DNA of 64,000 nt. Origin: Anadara kagoshimensis. Taxonomy: Eukaryota > Mollusca > Bivalvia > Arcoida > Arcidae. Positions 9,733 to 21,703 of this stretch are shown piece after piece. Where the stretch lies: contig CM037867.1 of assembly GCA_021292105.1 (NCBI GenBank), forward strand, positions 16,134,928-16,198,927. Reading direction: 5' to 3'. The notes under the pieces are model-generated. The model saw nothing but the letters and a program-made list of their open reading frames with translations, made no database searches and was not told where the DNA came from. Both the position numbers and the translations under genes were made by a program. The first letter of the stretch is position 1. The number at the start of each line of letters is the position of its first letter.

Positions 9733-10918
9733 CGAGGGAATGTCAAAACGTTCATAGAACGGGGTATATATTGCCGAAAACAAACCATACATTTTATTAT
9801 TATTTTTCAATATAGTCCCCCATTTACCCCAATGCAATTAGCCAACTTTTCTTTCAGACTGTCTATACCTTTGAAATAGAAGTCTTCGGTTTGGTACTGA
9901 AACTATGCCTCTATTGCAGCCTTATGTCCATCATCATCAGGAAATCTGATTCCCCGTAAATGGGATTTCAAATTTCTAAATAGGAAATAATCACTGGGTG
10001 CCAAATCGGGACTGTAGGTTGGTGATTAAGTTGTTCGAACTTGCATTCACGATCACTGCTTGTGCAAACCTTGACTTGTGCACAGGAGCATTGTCGTGAA
10101 GTAGCAATACCCTCGGCTCAACTTTGCCCTCTTTTCTAATTTAATAGCAGCTTTCAGCTGCTTCATTAGATCAGCATAGTAAGCCCCAGTGATAGAGATT
10201 CCAGCAGGTTTATAATTGATTAACAGAACACCCTTAGAATCCTAAAACACAGTGGCCATGACTTTGCCAGCTGATGGTTTGGTTTTGAATTTCTTTGTTT
10301 CTTTGGTAGGGGTAAGCCAGGGTGCTGTGCATTGACTCCCCCCGACTTGATTGGAGTCTTTAGAAGCGATCCTGCACATTAAGGTTTCTTGGGACCCATA
10401 TTAAGGATACTTTTGACATCCCAAGACCGTGTATACACTTCCATGTGAAATGTCACACTCCCTAGCTATGTCATCTATCCTAATTCGATGATCATTCATA
10501 ATGAGGGTCTCCACAGACGTGACAATTTCCTTTGTGATGGCATCAGCTGGCCGACCTGACCGTGGGTCATCCTTCAGTGAGGTGCGCCCACGTTTAAATT
10601 CATCTGACCATTTTACCACTGTGGAATAGGCAGGGCCACTGTCACCGTACACCTCGGTCATTTGCCGGTGAATTTCTTTGGCATTTGATCCCTCTACTGT
10701 GAGGAACTTTATTACTGCCCTACACTCAAAATTTTGATTTTCCATCATTGCTTGATGGTCACCAACTTTAAATGCTTTTGAGAATTACACAAATATGTTG
10801 TGACAAATAAACTTGATATGCTTAAAATGGCGGAATGTTGTGTTGTCTTAATAAGAAAAGAAAATGTTTGTTACGCTTGGCTGAATACGCTGTTCTATTA
10901 ATTTTCTGACTTCCCCTC
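9733..10918 (-). mobile_element. Mariner-family transposon, inactive
   Basis: Inverted ends CGAGGGAATGTC (left) and CGAGGGGAAGTC (right, read inward) continue with about 75% identity for some 30 bases. A TA dinucleotide flanks each side (9731-9732, 10919-10920). The length of 1.19 kb suits a mariner. The transposase it carries is broken. Confidence 0.8.
9780..10748 (-). pseudogene. Mariner transposase, broken
   Basis: The minus strand opens at 10748 with MMENQNFECRAVIKFLTVEG and keeps both N-terminal helix-turn-helix motifs of about 115 residues, including VVKWSDEFKRGRTSLKDD and RSGRP. It then hits a stop. Downstream, other frames preserve the first catalytic region (F-stop-DSKGVLLINYKPAG, where the stop is TAG for the usual Trp) and the second (HDNAPVHKS). 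Further stops and frameshifts follow. Mariner transposases are cut-and-paste enzymes of about 345 residues, so this one cannot be functional. Confidence 0.8.
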
Positions 10919-10945
10919 GTATGTTTGTTTTTGATATATGTGTCG

Positions 10946-11118
10946 GCAAACAACATTGACCTATCCGCTTTAATTTAAATATTTATAACAGACCAGTACG
11001 TACATTTATGTAGATGACGCATGTGTCATTGGACATGTGCACTAAACATGGTTTGGGTTTATCCTTCTATATGAATATTTCTCATGAAAGTTCAAGCGGA
11101 CAGGTCAATGTTGTTTGC
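10946..11118. mobile_element. 173-bp MITE with 25-bp inverted ends
   Basis: GCAAACAACATTGACC... at the left and ...GGTCAATGTTGTTTGC at the right are inverted copies; pairing extends through TATCCGCTT / AAGCGGACA. Single ends occur at 6781 and 53034. Confidence 0.7.
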
Positions 11119-11663
11119 ATATACAAGGAACCATTTTTGAAACTTGATTAGTTTTAAACAATCGATTATTCAAAATGCGTTCCTTCATGCGTAGCAGTCT
11201 ACGCAGTCCTATTAGTGGAGCGTTCACCTTTTGTGTCGAAGGCTTCGGGTTCTTTCACCGAGCTGTGTGGTTCTCCGAAGTATGGACTAGCAATGGAAGT
11301 CATATTTAAAGGTTATATTGGAGGGACTTCCTCCGTGTCGGACCGTGGAAAACTCAAAATTAAAAGGGAGAAAGGATATGGTACTGGGAGTTAAATTAGT
11401 AGATCACTGGCCTATAGTGGGGAAGTCCGAGGCTCGATCCCCGGTCCGATCCTGCCTTGTCTCCTTCCTAGTACACATGATATAAGTTTGCAAACAGAGG
11501 TCAATATAAATTTTTCAAACAAAAATTCAGTTATTTTATAATTATTATTATACTGATATTTTGAAGAACTGTTATTAATAATTAACCTAATCAAGATTTG
11601 GACAGCTTGGTCCGAAAGTTCCAATGATTAATTGCTAAATCGTTCGGTGCCACTATCACGGCA

Positions 11664-11940
11664 CTACGGTAGCTCAGTTGGTAGAGTGTTTATTTTGCAT
11701 TTGCTAGGTCAGAATTCGAACCCCGGTCGGTATCATATCAAGATTTGAAAAAAGCTATAATGGTAGCGACTGTTCTTTCGCCAGTACACTACTGTCATGT
11801 GATGATTTTGATTTTTTTTTTATTATTATTAAAATAATGCACATGACACTGCATTTAGAAATTTACGGGTCCTTCGGAGGAGACATTAAAACCGATGACC
11901 CGTGTTACGCTTGTGTTAGTTTCATATCGCCATCATTGAA
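11664..11940 (+). mobile_element. SINE family A
   Basis: The tRNA-like head has a clear A box TAGCTCAGTTGG and a B box region 'aattcgaaccccggtcgg'. The body keeps 'tgttctttcgcca', a T-rich insertion, and 'cgggtccttcggaggagac'. Confidence 0.75.
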
Positions 11941-12210
11941 TCTGCACATTAAGTGCAATGAAAGAGATTCCAGCAGGTTTGTAATTGATCAACATACATG
12001 TATATATCGACATTAGAACCAGAAATACTTTGATTATTACTTTTCCAGTTTTATATTGACTCGCCTTCATTATCTTTGACACTGGGTGAATCCATGAACA
12101 TGGAATTTTTCAGTTCTCTCTTCTGACTGTCAAGCAGATACCAATTTGGTAGAGATCTTGTGTATTGAAACAAATCTTGTGAATACCTTCAACTTTCTAA
12201 ATGTTTAATC

Positions 12211-12219
<9 letters not shown>

Positions 12220-12256
<37 letters not shown>
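12220..12256. repeat. (CA)18 microsatellite
   Basis: An uninterrupted CA run. Confidence 0.9.
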
Positions 12257-12257
<1 letters not shown>

Positions 12258-12454
12258 CGTAGTATTGCAACCATTTTTTTATGATTGATGAATTGAATGT
12301 GGTTTTGCGTTTTACGCTGCTTATACCCTAAATATGTAAGTAATGAGTTACCGCTTGTTGACCTTGTTTGGCCTTTATGATAAACTTTGATCCACTATCA
12401 TGACATATTGAGTTTAATAAATATTTCAAATCAACAGACAATGTTGATTGATGC

Positions 12455-12489
12455 ATGGATGGATGGATGGATGGATGGATGGATGGATG

Positions 12490-12546
<57 letters not shown>
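12455..12546. repeat. (GGAT)n/(GATT)n microsatellite joined to a SINE tail
   Basis: About 9 GGAT units pass into about 14 GATT units. The array abuts the 3' end of the minus-strand SINE at 12547, whose family tail is (AATC)n. Confidence 0.9.
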
Positions 12547-12548
<2 letters not shown>

Positions 12549-12847
12549 GTTTTACGTCCTAGTAAAGAATATTTTACTAATATCGAAACGTCACCAGTTA
12601 TAAGTGAAGTGGCAGGAATTTGGAACCTTTGCAGAGTGCTTTGGGGAATTTCCAAGGAAGGTTCTTAACACCTGCAGTGACACGGGGCGTCGGTTAATAA
12701 GGTCTTTACCGAATGATCACGTGACTTTCATTTCTATAAATGCCTAGTGCTTAGCTTTTTTTAGGTTTTGGTCAGACATGACCAGGGTTCGAACACACAG
12801 CCTCCCACATACGCAGCGAGCACTCTACCAACTGAGCTACCGCTGTG
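12547..12847 (-). mobile_element. SINE family A, full length
   Basis: On the minus strand, the head has A box TAGCTCAGTTGG (12827-12838) and B box-like GTTCGAACCCTGG. The complete body ends at the 'ggacgtaaaactcc' tail. This is the best-preserved family A copy. Confidence 0.8.
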
Positions 12848-13095
12848 GTAACAGACAGTGGTGTCTATTTTGTACGGCTACAGGATTCTAGTAGCTTTCT
12901 ATAGACGTATTTAGGTTTATTGAAGATTCCTTATTGACCAACTAGGTGAACATCTCCAATCTGTGGTAGATCTAGTGCATAAAACGATCCCTATATATGC
13001 ATTTGTAACCCAAACTTGGGGCATATGCATTGGTAACATAAGGTTACTAGTGGTTTCCTTTAATACTCTGTCATTGTACAAAGGTTGCATATTAT

Positions 13096-13111
13096 TAGCT
13101 CACCTGAGCCA

Positions 13112-13143
<32 letters not shown>

Positions 13144-13154
13144 GTCCGTTGTCT

Positions 13155-13217
<63 letters not shown>

Positions 13218-15538
13218 ACGAACCACTGGGCAGATTTCAACGAGACTTGGTCAGAAGCATGTCTGGGTCGGTGCAATTCAGATTTGTTCGTGGCATTGCC
13301 ATGGCTACCATAACTAGGTCAAGGTGACCTAGGGGTGCAAAAATCTTAAAAAATCTTCTTCTCCGAAAGTATTGATTGGAGAAAAAATCTGATGTGATAT
13401 TTGGCTTCTCTAGGGTCTTAAGCCTGTAGTTTGTTCATTTCGTGAAATTCGGTCGAAAAATGGGTTACGCGTTTTTGCGTTTAATTTTGAAAAAATCGTA
13501 AAATAGCTTCAAATTGTTATAACTTGACTACTTGACCAGATAATGACATGGAGTTTTCAGTTTTGACATCTTCTTGTTAGTATCTTCAAAATGAGGTCAA
13601 GGTCAATTGTGAAGGTCGTGACCTAATTTTTTTTACCTCTGATTATACTTATTATCTCTAAAATTATAAACTTTTTGTATAGTCATGTATATTACAATGT
13701 TGTAGGTATTGATACAACGACCATTTTGATGTATAGAAAAAGGTCATGGGTTCAAAGGTCAAGGTCACAGATGCGAAACAATACCGAAATGGTTAATTAT
13801 CTCGAAAACTATAAACTTTTTATATAGGCATTTATATTAGAATGTTGTAGATATTGTTACAACGATCATTTTGATGTATACAAAAAGGTCATGGGTTCAA
13901 AGGTCAAGGTCACGGATGCGAAACAATACCGAAATGGTTAATTATCTCGAAAACTATAAACTTTTTGTATAGGCATTTATATTAGAATGTTGTTGATATT
14001 GATACAACGATCATTTTGATGTATAGAAAAAGGTCATGGGTTCAAAGGTCAAGGTCACAGATGCGAAACAATACCAAAATGGTTAATTATCTCGAAAACT
14101 ATAAACTTTTTGTATAGGCATGTATATTAGAATGTTGTAGGTATTGATACAGCAATCATTTTGATGTATAGAAAAAGGTCATGGGTTCAAAGGTCAAGGT
14201 CACAGATGCGAAACAATACCGAAATGGTTAATTATCTCGAAAACTATAAACTTTTTATATAGGCATTTATATTAGAATGTTGAAGATATTGTTACAACGA
14301 TCATTTTGATGTATAGAAAAAGGTCATGGGTTCAAAGGTCAAGGTCACGGATGCGAAACAATACCGAAATGGTTAATTATCTCGAAAACTATAAACTTTT
14401 TGTATAGGCATTTATATTAGAATGTTGTTGATATTGATACAACGATCATTTTGATGTATAGAAAAAGGTCATGGGTTCAAAGGTCAAGGTCACAGATGCG
14501 AAACAATACCAAAATGGTTAATTATCTCGAAAACTATAAACTTTTTGTATAGGCATGTATATTAGAATGTTGTAGGTATTGATACAGCAATCATTTTGAT
14601 GTATAGAAAAAGGTCATGGGTTCAAAGGTCAAGGTCACAGATGCGAAACAATACCGAAATGGTTAATTATCTCGAAAACTATAACTTTTTGTATAGGCAT
14701 GTATATTAGAATGTTGTAGGTATTGATACGACGATCATTTTGATGTATAGAAAAAGGTCATGGGTTCAAAGGTCAAGGTCACAGATGCAAATCAATACTG
14801 AAATGGTTAATTATCTCGAAAACTATTAACTTTTTGTATAGGCATGTATATTAGAATGTTGTAGGTATTAGAAAAAGGTCATGAGTTCAAAGGTCAAGGT
14901 CACAGATGCGAAACAATACCGAAAATGTTAATTATCTCGAAAACTATAAATTTTTTGTATAGGCATGTATATTAGAATGTTGTAGGTATTGATACAACAA
15001 TCATTTTGATGTATAGAAAAAGGTCATGGGTTCAAAGGTCAAGGTCACAGATGCGAAACGACACCAAAATGGTTAATTATCTCGAAAACTATAAACTTTT
15101 TGTATAGGCATGTATATTAGAATTACAACGATCATTTTGATGTAAAGAAAAAGGTCATGGGTTCAAAGGTCAAGGTCACAGATGCGAAAACAATACCGAA
15201 ATGGTTAATTATCTCGAAAACTATTAACTTTTTGTATAAGGATGTATATTAGAATGTTGTAGGTATCGATAAAACAATCATTTTGATGTATAGAAAAGGT
15301 CATGGGTTTAAAGGTCAAGGTCACAGATGTAAAACAATACTGAAATGGTTAATTATCTTGAAAACTATAAACGTTTTGTATAGGCATGTATATTAGAATG
15401 TTGTAGGTATTGATACAATGATCATTTTGATGTAAAGAAAAAATGGGGTCATTGGGGTTTAGTATTTACGTTGTCTTTAAATCTATCAGCTAGCCATTAG
15501 TTATCAGGTGAGCGTATAAGGCCCATGGGCCTCTTGTT
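13096..15538 (+). mobile_element. Pearl / HINE-type non-autonomous element A
   Basis: It starts with a 5' hairpin (GCTCACCTGAGCC and GGCTCAAGTGAGC, 13098-13126). A (GTC)n microsatellite, a unique 5' region of about 430 bp and about twelve tandem units of 145-147 bp follow. It ends with TCAGGTGAGC (15504-15513, the inverse of the 5' start), the perfect palindrome AGGCCCATGGGCCT (15519-15532) and CTTGTT. This order (subterminal inverted repeats, microsatellite, tandem core, 3' hairpin) is that of bivalve pearl elements and Helentron-associated elements, which are thought to move with helicase-encoding partners. No coding capacity. Confidence 0.85.
13640..15430 (+). repeat. Tandem array of about 12 units of 146 bp
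   Basis: Units are 90-98% alike and each carries 'ggttaattatctcgaaaact', 'ttttgtataggcatgtatat' and 'gggttcaaaggtcaaggtca'. One unit near 14860 and another near 15125 have internal deletions. Confidence 0.9.
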
Positions 15539-16105
15539 ATAACACTTACGTTGAATCGGATAATATTTTTTAAGAAAATGTCTGTAAAACGTTTCTGATA
15601 TGTTGACTGGTTACAAAGGTCACATCCATTACATACTATTATGTAAGGGAATATTTTGAAAACGTTTCTGATACTATCGTAGATCTAAGCTTTTTACTTT
15701 GTTTATTGTTATAATTCAGATTTATCAAACATTTTTCAGTCCCTTTTATCAGTATGGAGGCATAAGGGGAATTCGGTCACTGCGTGGAACTGACAAACTG
15801 TCTCTGGCCGGGATTCGAAACTATAGGTGGTGAGGGACCCGATAATCCAAAAGCCGGCGCTTTAGAATACAGGACCATTTTCATAATAATTTATAATGCG
15901 TGTTTCCACGATTTAGTCAGAATACGATGATCAATTGGCAGGTTTACAAAATACAAATAAAGAATATCGACTTAACTGTATGATGTGTATTGTGTAATCA
16001 ATGCACTTTCGAATTCATTGTTAAGTTTTTGAAAAAGTTCATGAATGTTGCCAGAATGCTTGAATAGGTACATCAGAAATTATATGTCCCCGAGTGTAAT
16101 ATGTA

Positions 16106-16326
16106 CAGTACAGGCCTGTCGAAAGCTTAACACATAGCTAACAATGAAGTGTCCGTTCATCTCGACCCATCGTTAGCTATATCTCTACAGCTTTTCGGCA
16201 GCCACTATCTATCTCTTGGCTATTTTTGGACACTAGCTATCCGCTTTATCTAGATCACTCAAGTTGCAGCCGGTCTTCGACTCCTTTTTGTTAGCTAGGT
16301 GTTCAACTTTCGATAGGTCTGTACTG
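16106..16326. mobile_element. 221-bp MITE, CAGTACAG ends, copy 1
   Basis: The ends CAGTACAGGCCTGTCGAAAG and CTTTCGATAGGTCTGTACTG are inverted copies over about 29 bases. TA flanks both sides. Copy 2 is at 58413-58626. The ends and the TA target suggest mobilisation by a Tc1/mariner/pogo-type transposase. Confidence 0.75.
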
Positions 16327-16611
16327 TATAATGCTAGTAGACCATTAATAGAAGTCCTACTGCCTCGGCGTGTCACGAATTACCGAACTAATCGGCTTTA
16401 AATTTTAGGAAAAAATTTAAAAATATATATATTTTATTTTAATTTTTTTAAGAATTGTATACACTATCTGCATCACATAAAGCTCAAATAGTATCAGGGG
16501 AAACGCCAAGAGCAAATTGTGTTTCGGTTTTGTTTTTTGAAACCTTCCGCGGTCGAAAAAACGGGATTATTTTTTGTCAAGTGTCCGACACCGGAAAACA
16601 ATCGGTCACAT

Positions 16612-17785
16612 TCAGTTTCGTATTTTAACGGTAAAATTTGCATGTATGGGTGAAAACGCAATATAAGCACATGTATCATAAACTTAAAATTTCGTATGTA
16701 TTATAAAATTTTACATGACATATCATACTTATAAAAAATTCGCGATTTTCTGACGGCACCCGATTTCTCTTGAAAATCAGCACGAAATTCAACTCGATTT
16801 TTAAAACTTGTACGTTTTTTGTACCATGAATATTTCTCTTTGAAATTTTGACATAACATTACAATACTATTGTTATTTATTTCCTTAAAATATTATACCT
16901 GGTGCATAAAGTGTAGATATCTGAAAAAAGCAAAAAACCAAGAGCCTCCATTCGTCGTCAATGAAAACAAAAATGGCCGCGAGCTTCAGTGTACAGTAAA
17001 TTCAGTGTCGTGTTTGAACGGTAAAGTTTGCATTTATGGGTGTGAACGCATTATAAGCAGATTTGTCATGAACTTAGAATTTCGCAGTATGAAAAATCCG
17101 AGATGACATGCATACTTACAAAAAATTCGCGATTTTCTGACGGCACCTGGTGTCTCTTGAAAATCACTGTTAATCAGCATGACTCAATTTTTAAAACTTG
17201 TACGTTTTTTGTATCATGAATATTTCTCTTTGAAATTTTGACATAACATTACAATACTATTGTTATTTATTTTCGCAAAATATTATACCTGGTGCATACG
17301 GTGTGGATATCTGAAAAAAGCAAAAAACCAAGATCCTTCATTCGTCGTCAATGAAAACAAATATGGCCGCAAGCTTCAGTGTACACTAAATTCAGTGTCG
17401 TATTTTAACGGTAAAATTTGCATTTATGGGTGTAAACGCATTATCAGCAGATTTGTTATGAACTTAAAATTACGAATGTATGAAAAAATTCTGGATGACA
17501 CGCATACTTGCAAAAAAACCTCTATTTTCTGACGGCACCTGATTTCTCTTAAAAATCACTGTAGCCTGATCAGCATGAAATTCGACTCGATTTTTAAAAC
17601 TTGTACGTTTTTTGTACCATCGTCTTTTTTCTTTGAAATTTTGACATTGTATTACAATATTATTGTAATTTATTTTAACAAAGTATTATACCTGGTGAAT
17701 GCGGTGTCAATATCTGAAAAAAGCAAAAAACCAAGAGCCTTCATTTGTCGTCAATGAAAACAAATATGGCCGTGACCTTCAATGT
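16612..17785 (+). repeat. Tandem repeat of about 390-bp units (three copies)
   Basis: 'gattttctgacggcacc' recurs at about 16744, 17131 and 17524, and 'aacttgtacgttttttgta' in each unit. The period is 387-393 bp. Units 1 and 2 keep one frame open over about 78-90 residues with similar peptides (for example YLKKAKNQ, VVNENK, LQCT), but there is no ATG start. A diverged relative of the unit lies near 25090-25320. Confidence 0.8.
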
Positions 17786-18209
17786 ACTCATACATTGTAC
17801 ATACATCTGACGTAGTGACGTCAATATCGTGTTTCGCTTCATCACACAGTCGAGTCATGACTGTTGCATGCATTATCGATTTTTCTACCTACATGCACTG
17901 TCAGCTGCCCAGCATGTTTACATATTGCGGTGACTTCTAATCGTTACATGTTGCAGGGATCCTACCATTTTGAGGTCCAAAATATAGGAAAAATAGGAAT
18001 GTGGCATCAAAATTATAGGAATTTTATGAAAATTATAGGAGTTTCCACTAAAATTATAGGAATATTTTTAAATAATTTGCACAAAAAATATATACATCCA
18101 CGGCCTCTCCTACAGCCATTTCTGTTCCCCCTTTTACTAACAAAATAAAACATTGGCAACTGCAATGTATACTTACTGGTTTAAAATACATAAACGTGAA
18201 TGTTGTTTC

Positions 18210-18229
18210 AATAATAATAATAATAATAA
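18210..18229. repeat. Short AAT microsatellite
   Basis: About seven AAT units. The surrounding 17786-18660 shows only decayed 'aaaattataggaa' repeats and AT-rich sequence. Confidence 0.7.
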
Positions 18230-18660
18230 CTTTTATTGGAAAACTGAAATATACAGTGTCATCCATTACATGATATAAAACATAGAAATCAAATATATAA
18301 ACATAACAGTACATATAATTGTGACAATCACTCTCCGCAATTTAATGAATTACAAACATTTCTAATTAAGGAAATACCTGATGTCGGTCCATCAGTGCAA
18401 TACTGGATTAGCTAGTGAAAAATTATCCTTCATTTGTATGTGTTAAATACATGTAAAATGTTTTCATATACATACACTCATATATATGTGTATATACATA
18501 TATACCGGTACCTATCCATATTTCTATATAAAGTAAAATTAAAATTATATTATATATATGTACTAAATGCAAGAAAATGTCCCCATTCTGAATTCCAGTA
18601 ACAAAAATCATGATAGGAAAATATAAGAAAAGGGTAAAAAAAATTATAGGAAATACAGCC

Positions 18661-18741
18661 CAACCTGCCCTCAAGGTCAACTGTCCATTAAGGCCACTTT
18701 TACTGGTTCCTTTGGGTGGCTTTGATAGACAGGTTTAACTG
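18661..18741. repeat. Fragment of the CAAACCTGTCT MITE
   Basis: 'aaggccacttttactggttc', 'tttgggtggctttgatagac' and 'aggttt' match the right end of the element at 5291-5459. Confidence 0.5.
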
Positions 18742-18828
18742 TGTAGAAAAACATAGAAATGGTAGAATCTCTGATGTTGACCTCCACTCAAATAAATATG
18801 TCTTGCTGGTCCAAATAATCAGCATTAA

Positions 18829-18871
18829 TGTGTGGTGTGTGTGTGTGTGTGGTGTGTGTGTGTGTGTGAGT

Positions 18872-18914
<43 letters not shown>
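18829..18914. repeat. Compound GT / GA microsatellite
   Basis: GT-rich units pass through GAGT into about 17 GA units. Confidence 0.85.
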
Positions 18915-18915
<1 letters not shown>

Positions 18916-20503
18916 ATATGTGTGATGGGAGGGTAGGATTTGAGGAATTTTAAAACTGCATGATTATGTACCCATTACAAGCCATATGTGTTATATACAT
19001 GTACATGAGTAGTCTACTAAAATATTTGACTTATTTCAAACCAACACCAGAATATGCAGGTGTACAATAAAGTATTTATAAATTGAAAATGAAATGCATA
19101 CAATAAATAATTAGAATGCTGCATCAAAACTAACCAAAGATAAATCTCATTTTTTTTAAATTTTAAAATTAATTGTACATGTGAGGTAGTCATGGACTTG
19201 ACAACAATATTCATTAACTTGGGTTTGAGCTTAGCTGTGGATTAACATCTTTAGACATTGCTTTAATATTTCATATCACAAAATTTCACATACATACATG
19301 TATATATATATACACATGTATTTTAGTTGTTTAATGTGTAATTTCAGTGTTCAATCATGAATTTTATTCTTTCCTGATCATTTTCAGCTTATGAGGGTTA
19401 ATTTGAGGTTGAATGTTACACAAATGAAAGTGTAAATAAGATTTACAACAAATACTTATTATAATTCCACATCAATTTAGTTTATTTTATATAGTTTTAA
19501 TTTTAATACTAATTTTACCAGTCTAAAAAATTGGTTTTATCATAATTATACATGAAAAAATGCACAAGTCATGAGTTATCAGTGAAAACTTGTTAAATCC
19601 ATGGACTGAAACAAATCAGCAAGGAATAATATAACTACCAGATGTGAAATAAGGTGTTTGTTGCTGAATAAGAGAAAGTTTATAAGTGCCTTACATTGCA
19701 TGTCCAAATTTCACAAAAAGTGAAATCATTTTTCATATTGAAATAATCAGTATGGGAGGTCTTTCTCTGGTTCCATACTTGTTCATCATCTGAATTAAAT
19801 GACAACTTATGATGGGCCATGTTAGCTTAAATTTGAATTACTCTGGCTTTTAAGTCAACATCAGATGATGGACACATGTATTGTTGTAGGTATGGTAAGT
19901 CTATGTGTTTGTAACTCACATCTAAACACATCTGTCAAACTGAATTAAGCAAAGTGACTTTAATGACTTGGCTCAGTTGTGGGTGTTGAATCAAGATTAT
20001 AATGGACAATTTGCAATGTTTTAGACCTATCTGTTTATGGTTTAAGTTAAATTATAATTTCATTTCATTATTTAGCAATTTCAATTATGATACATTAGCA
20101 AAAAGATCCTGTCTCCTCTAAAGTTTTAGAGCAAAAACAGTAGAGCTGTCATGTGCTACTGGAATAATATAATTCAAATGTTCTGACTTTGAATGCATTA
20201 TTTTTATAAAAATTCAAAATCACTTTAATCAGCACATGACAATTTCATAAAAATTCAATAGTAGCATATGCCAAGGCTAATTACAATAAAAATAACTTAG
20301 TAGCTTAGATCATAGATGTATGCACACTGTATGAGTCCAGTTTTTATGCAAATTTTCAATTTGTATAGGATTTCAAATGAATTGTTTTCTGTTAAAATTT
20401 GATTAAACAATTAAATGGGACTGTATAATAAACCATGAGTTCATGCTTTGTACCAAAGTAAAGAAGGCGGGGTTTTTATTACATTAGAATTTGAAAAAAT
20501 ATA
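18915..20503. other. AT-rich stretch without recognised features
   Basis: Both strands were scanned. Only short ORFs and simple AT-rich sequence were seen; no splice-bounded coding segment or repeat family was recognised. Confidence 0.5.
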
Positions 20504-20515
20504 TAGAGTAGAACC

Positions 20516-20976
20516 GGGTAACTTCGGACAGCCGGGGTTCTTCGGACAGACACTAATTTGCAACACAAATTAAAATTTTACCACCATACACACTATCGGG
20601 AATATCTCTGACTTTAACGAGTATATAAACTACACAATTCCGACAGGTTTATCCGTTCCGAGTGCACGGCTAATCCTGAAAACTGATTGCTACTTAGTCA
20701 CGTGAACGGTAAAGGAAATCCTTTCTTTTTTGACGAGCACTCACAGAAGACGCTGATCTGGGTATAGCTTAGGTAATATGCTAAAAAAATAATTCATGTT
20801 TGATATATTTACACATATAAGCATGTGAAGTGATATATCGTGAAAAAAAGTTTAAAAATATGTATGTTTGAAAAATAGTTTCATTAAACAATTCACCTTA
20901 ATTAAATGTTTAAAGTGTCCGAAGATCCCCTACTCTTATAACGGGTGTCAACTGGGCGTTCGGGTAAAGTCGGACA
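20516..20976. promoter_or_regulatory. Left subterminal motif array of the pogo-like element
   Basis: Four copies of the end motif: 20516-20530 (GGGTAACTTCGGACA), 20534-20548 (GGGGTTCTTCGGACA), 20916-20930 (inverted, TGTCCGAAGATCCCC) and 20962-20976 (GGGTAAAGTCGGACA). They are likely transposase-binding sites by analogy with elements that carry several subterminal sites. Confidence 0.7.
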
Positions 20977-21390
20977 GGCACTAAAAGTTTTATTATTAAC
21001 TATGGACCTCTTTAAACTCTATCAAAGTTGGTGTAAAAAATAAGTATTTACAACAATTGTTTCACAAGATTAATTATATACATGTACATACATTTTATAT
21101 AATTCGGCCAAGTCAAATCTGAGATCTATACTGATTGATACATATATTCCCTAGTCACGATTGATGGTAAAACACATTCACTAGCTAGTTAGACCCGACC
21201 AGAATTTTAGCTATGACCGTATACAAAGTGAGGAACCTCTACCAACTAGGCATCCAGTGATTTTCTAAATCTGTATTTAAATAAATATACAAACCCAATC
21301 AAACCCGATTTTCTATTATTTATTGACATATTCCAAAAAGTTAATGCTATTCTCCCACATAGGTACATGTAATTGCTATATCATTCCCGC

Positions 21391-21558
21391 CAGTAAAGAC
21401 CACCCAAGGGAACCAGTAAAAGTGACCTTCATGGGCAGATGATCCTCATATAGAGGTTCAGATTACACGAATAAAGACTCATTGAGATAAAATTATACTG
21501 GCCTTTAAAACCAGGTGGTCCTTATATAGAGGTGGTCTTTAAGACATGTTTGACTGTA
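21391..21558. mobile_element. MITE of the AAACCTGTCT family nested in the pogo-like element
   Basis: 'accacccaagggaaccagta', 'aaagtgacc' and the end 'gacatgtttgactgta' match the family at 5291. It sits in the non-coding leader before the transposase. Confidence 0.5.
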
Positions 21559-21561
21559 TAT

Positions 21562-21564
<3 letters not shown>

Positions 21565-21623
<59 letters not shown>
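21565..21623. repeat. (CT)29 microsatellite
   Basis: An uninterrupted CT run about 80 bases before the transposase ATG. It could act as a long pyrimidine tract for the acceptor-like 'ttctttcag' at about 21699. Confidence 0.9.
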
Positions 21624-21625
<2 letters not shown>

Positions 21626-21703
21626 ATTCTTCAAAGGTTAGGGAGAACAAACATACATACAGCACGTAAAATAAAGTACCGCTTTCCAATTCTTTCAGAT
21701 ACA

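Noticed and set aside
11664-11740. tRNA-like A and B boxes (also near 3030, 6500, 12830, 33060, 51520 and 58980)
   Set aside because: They are heads of SINEs: the same SINE body follows, the acceptor stems do not close, and several B boxes are decayed. No free-standing tRNA gene was supported.
12431-12655. ORF with INQS/IHPS repeats
   Set aside because: Translation of the GATT/GGAT microsatellite and the adjoining SINE.
16870-17532. Two similar ORFs in the 390-bp tandem repeat as genes
   Set aside because: The reported starts are TTG, not ATG; no splice or domain support. Kept only as a finding.
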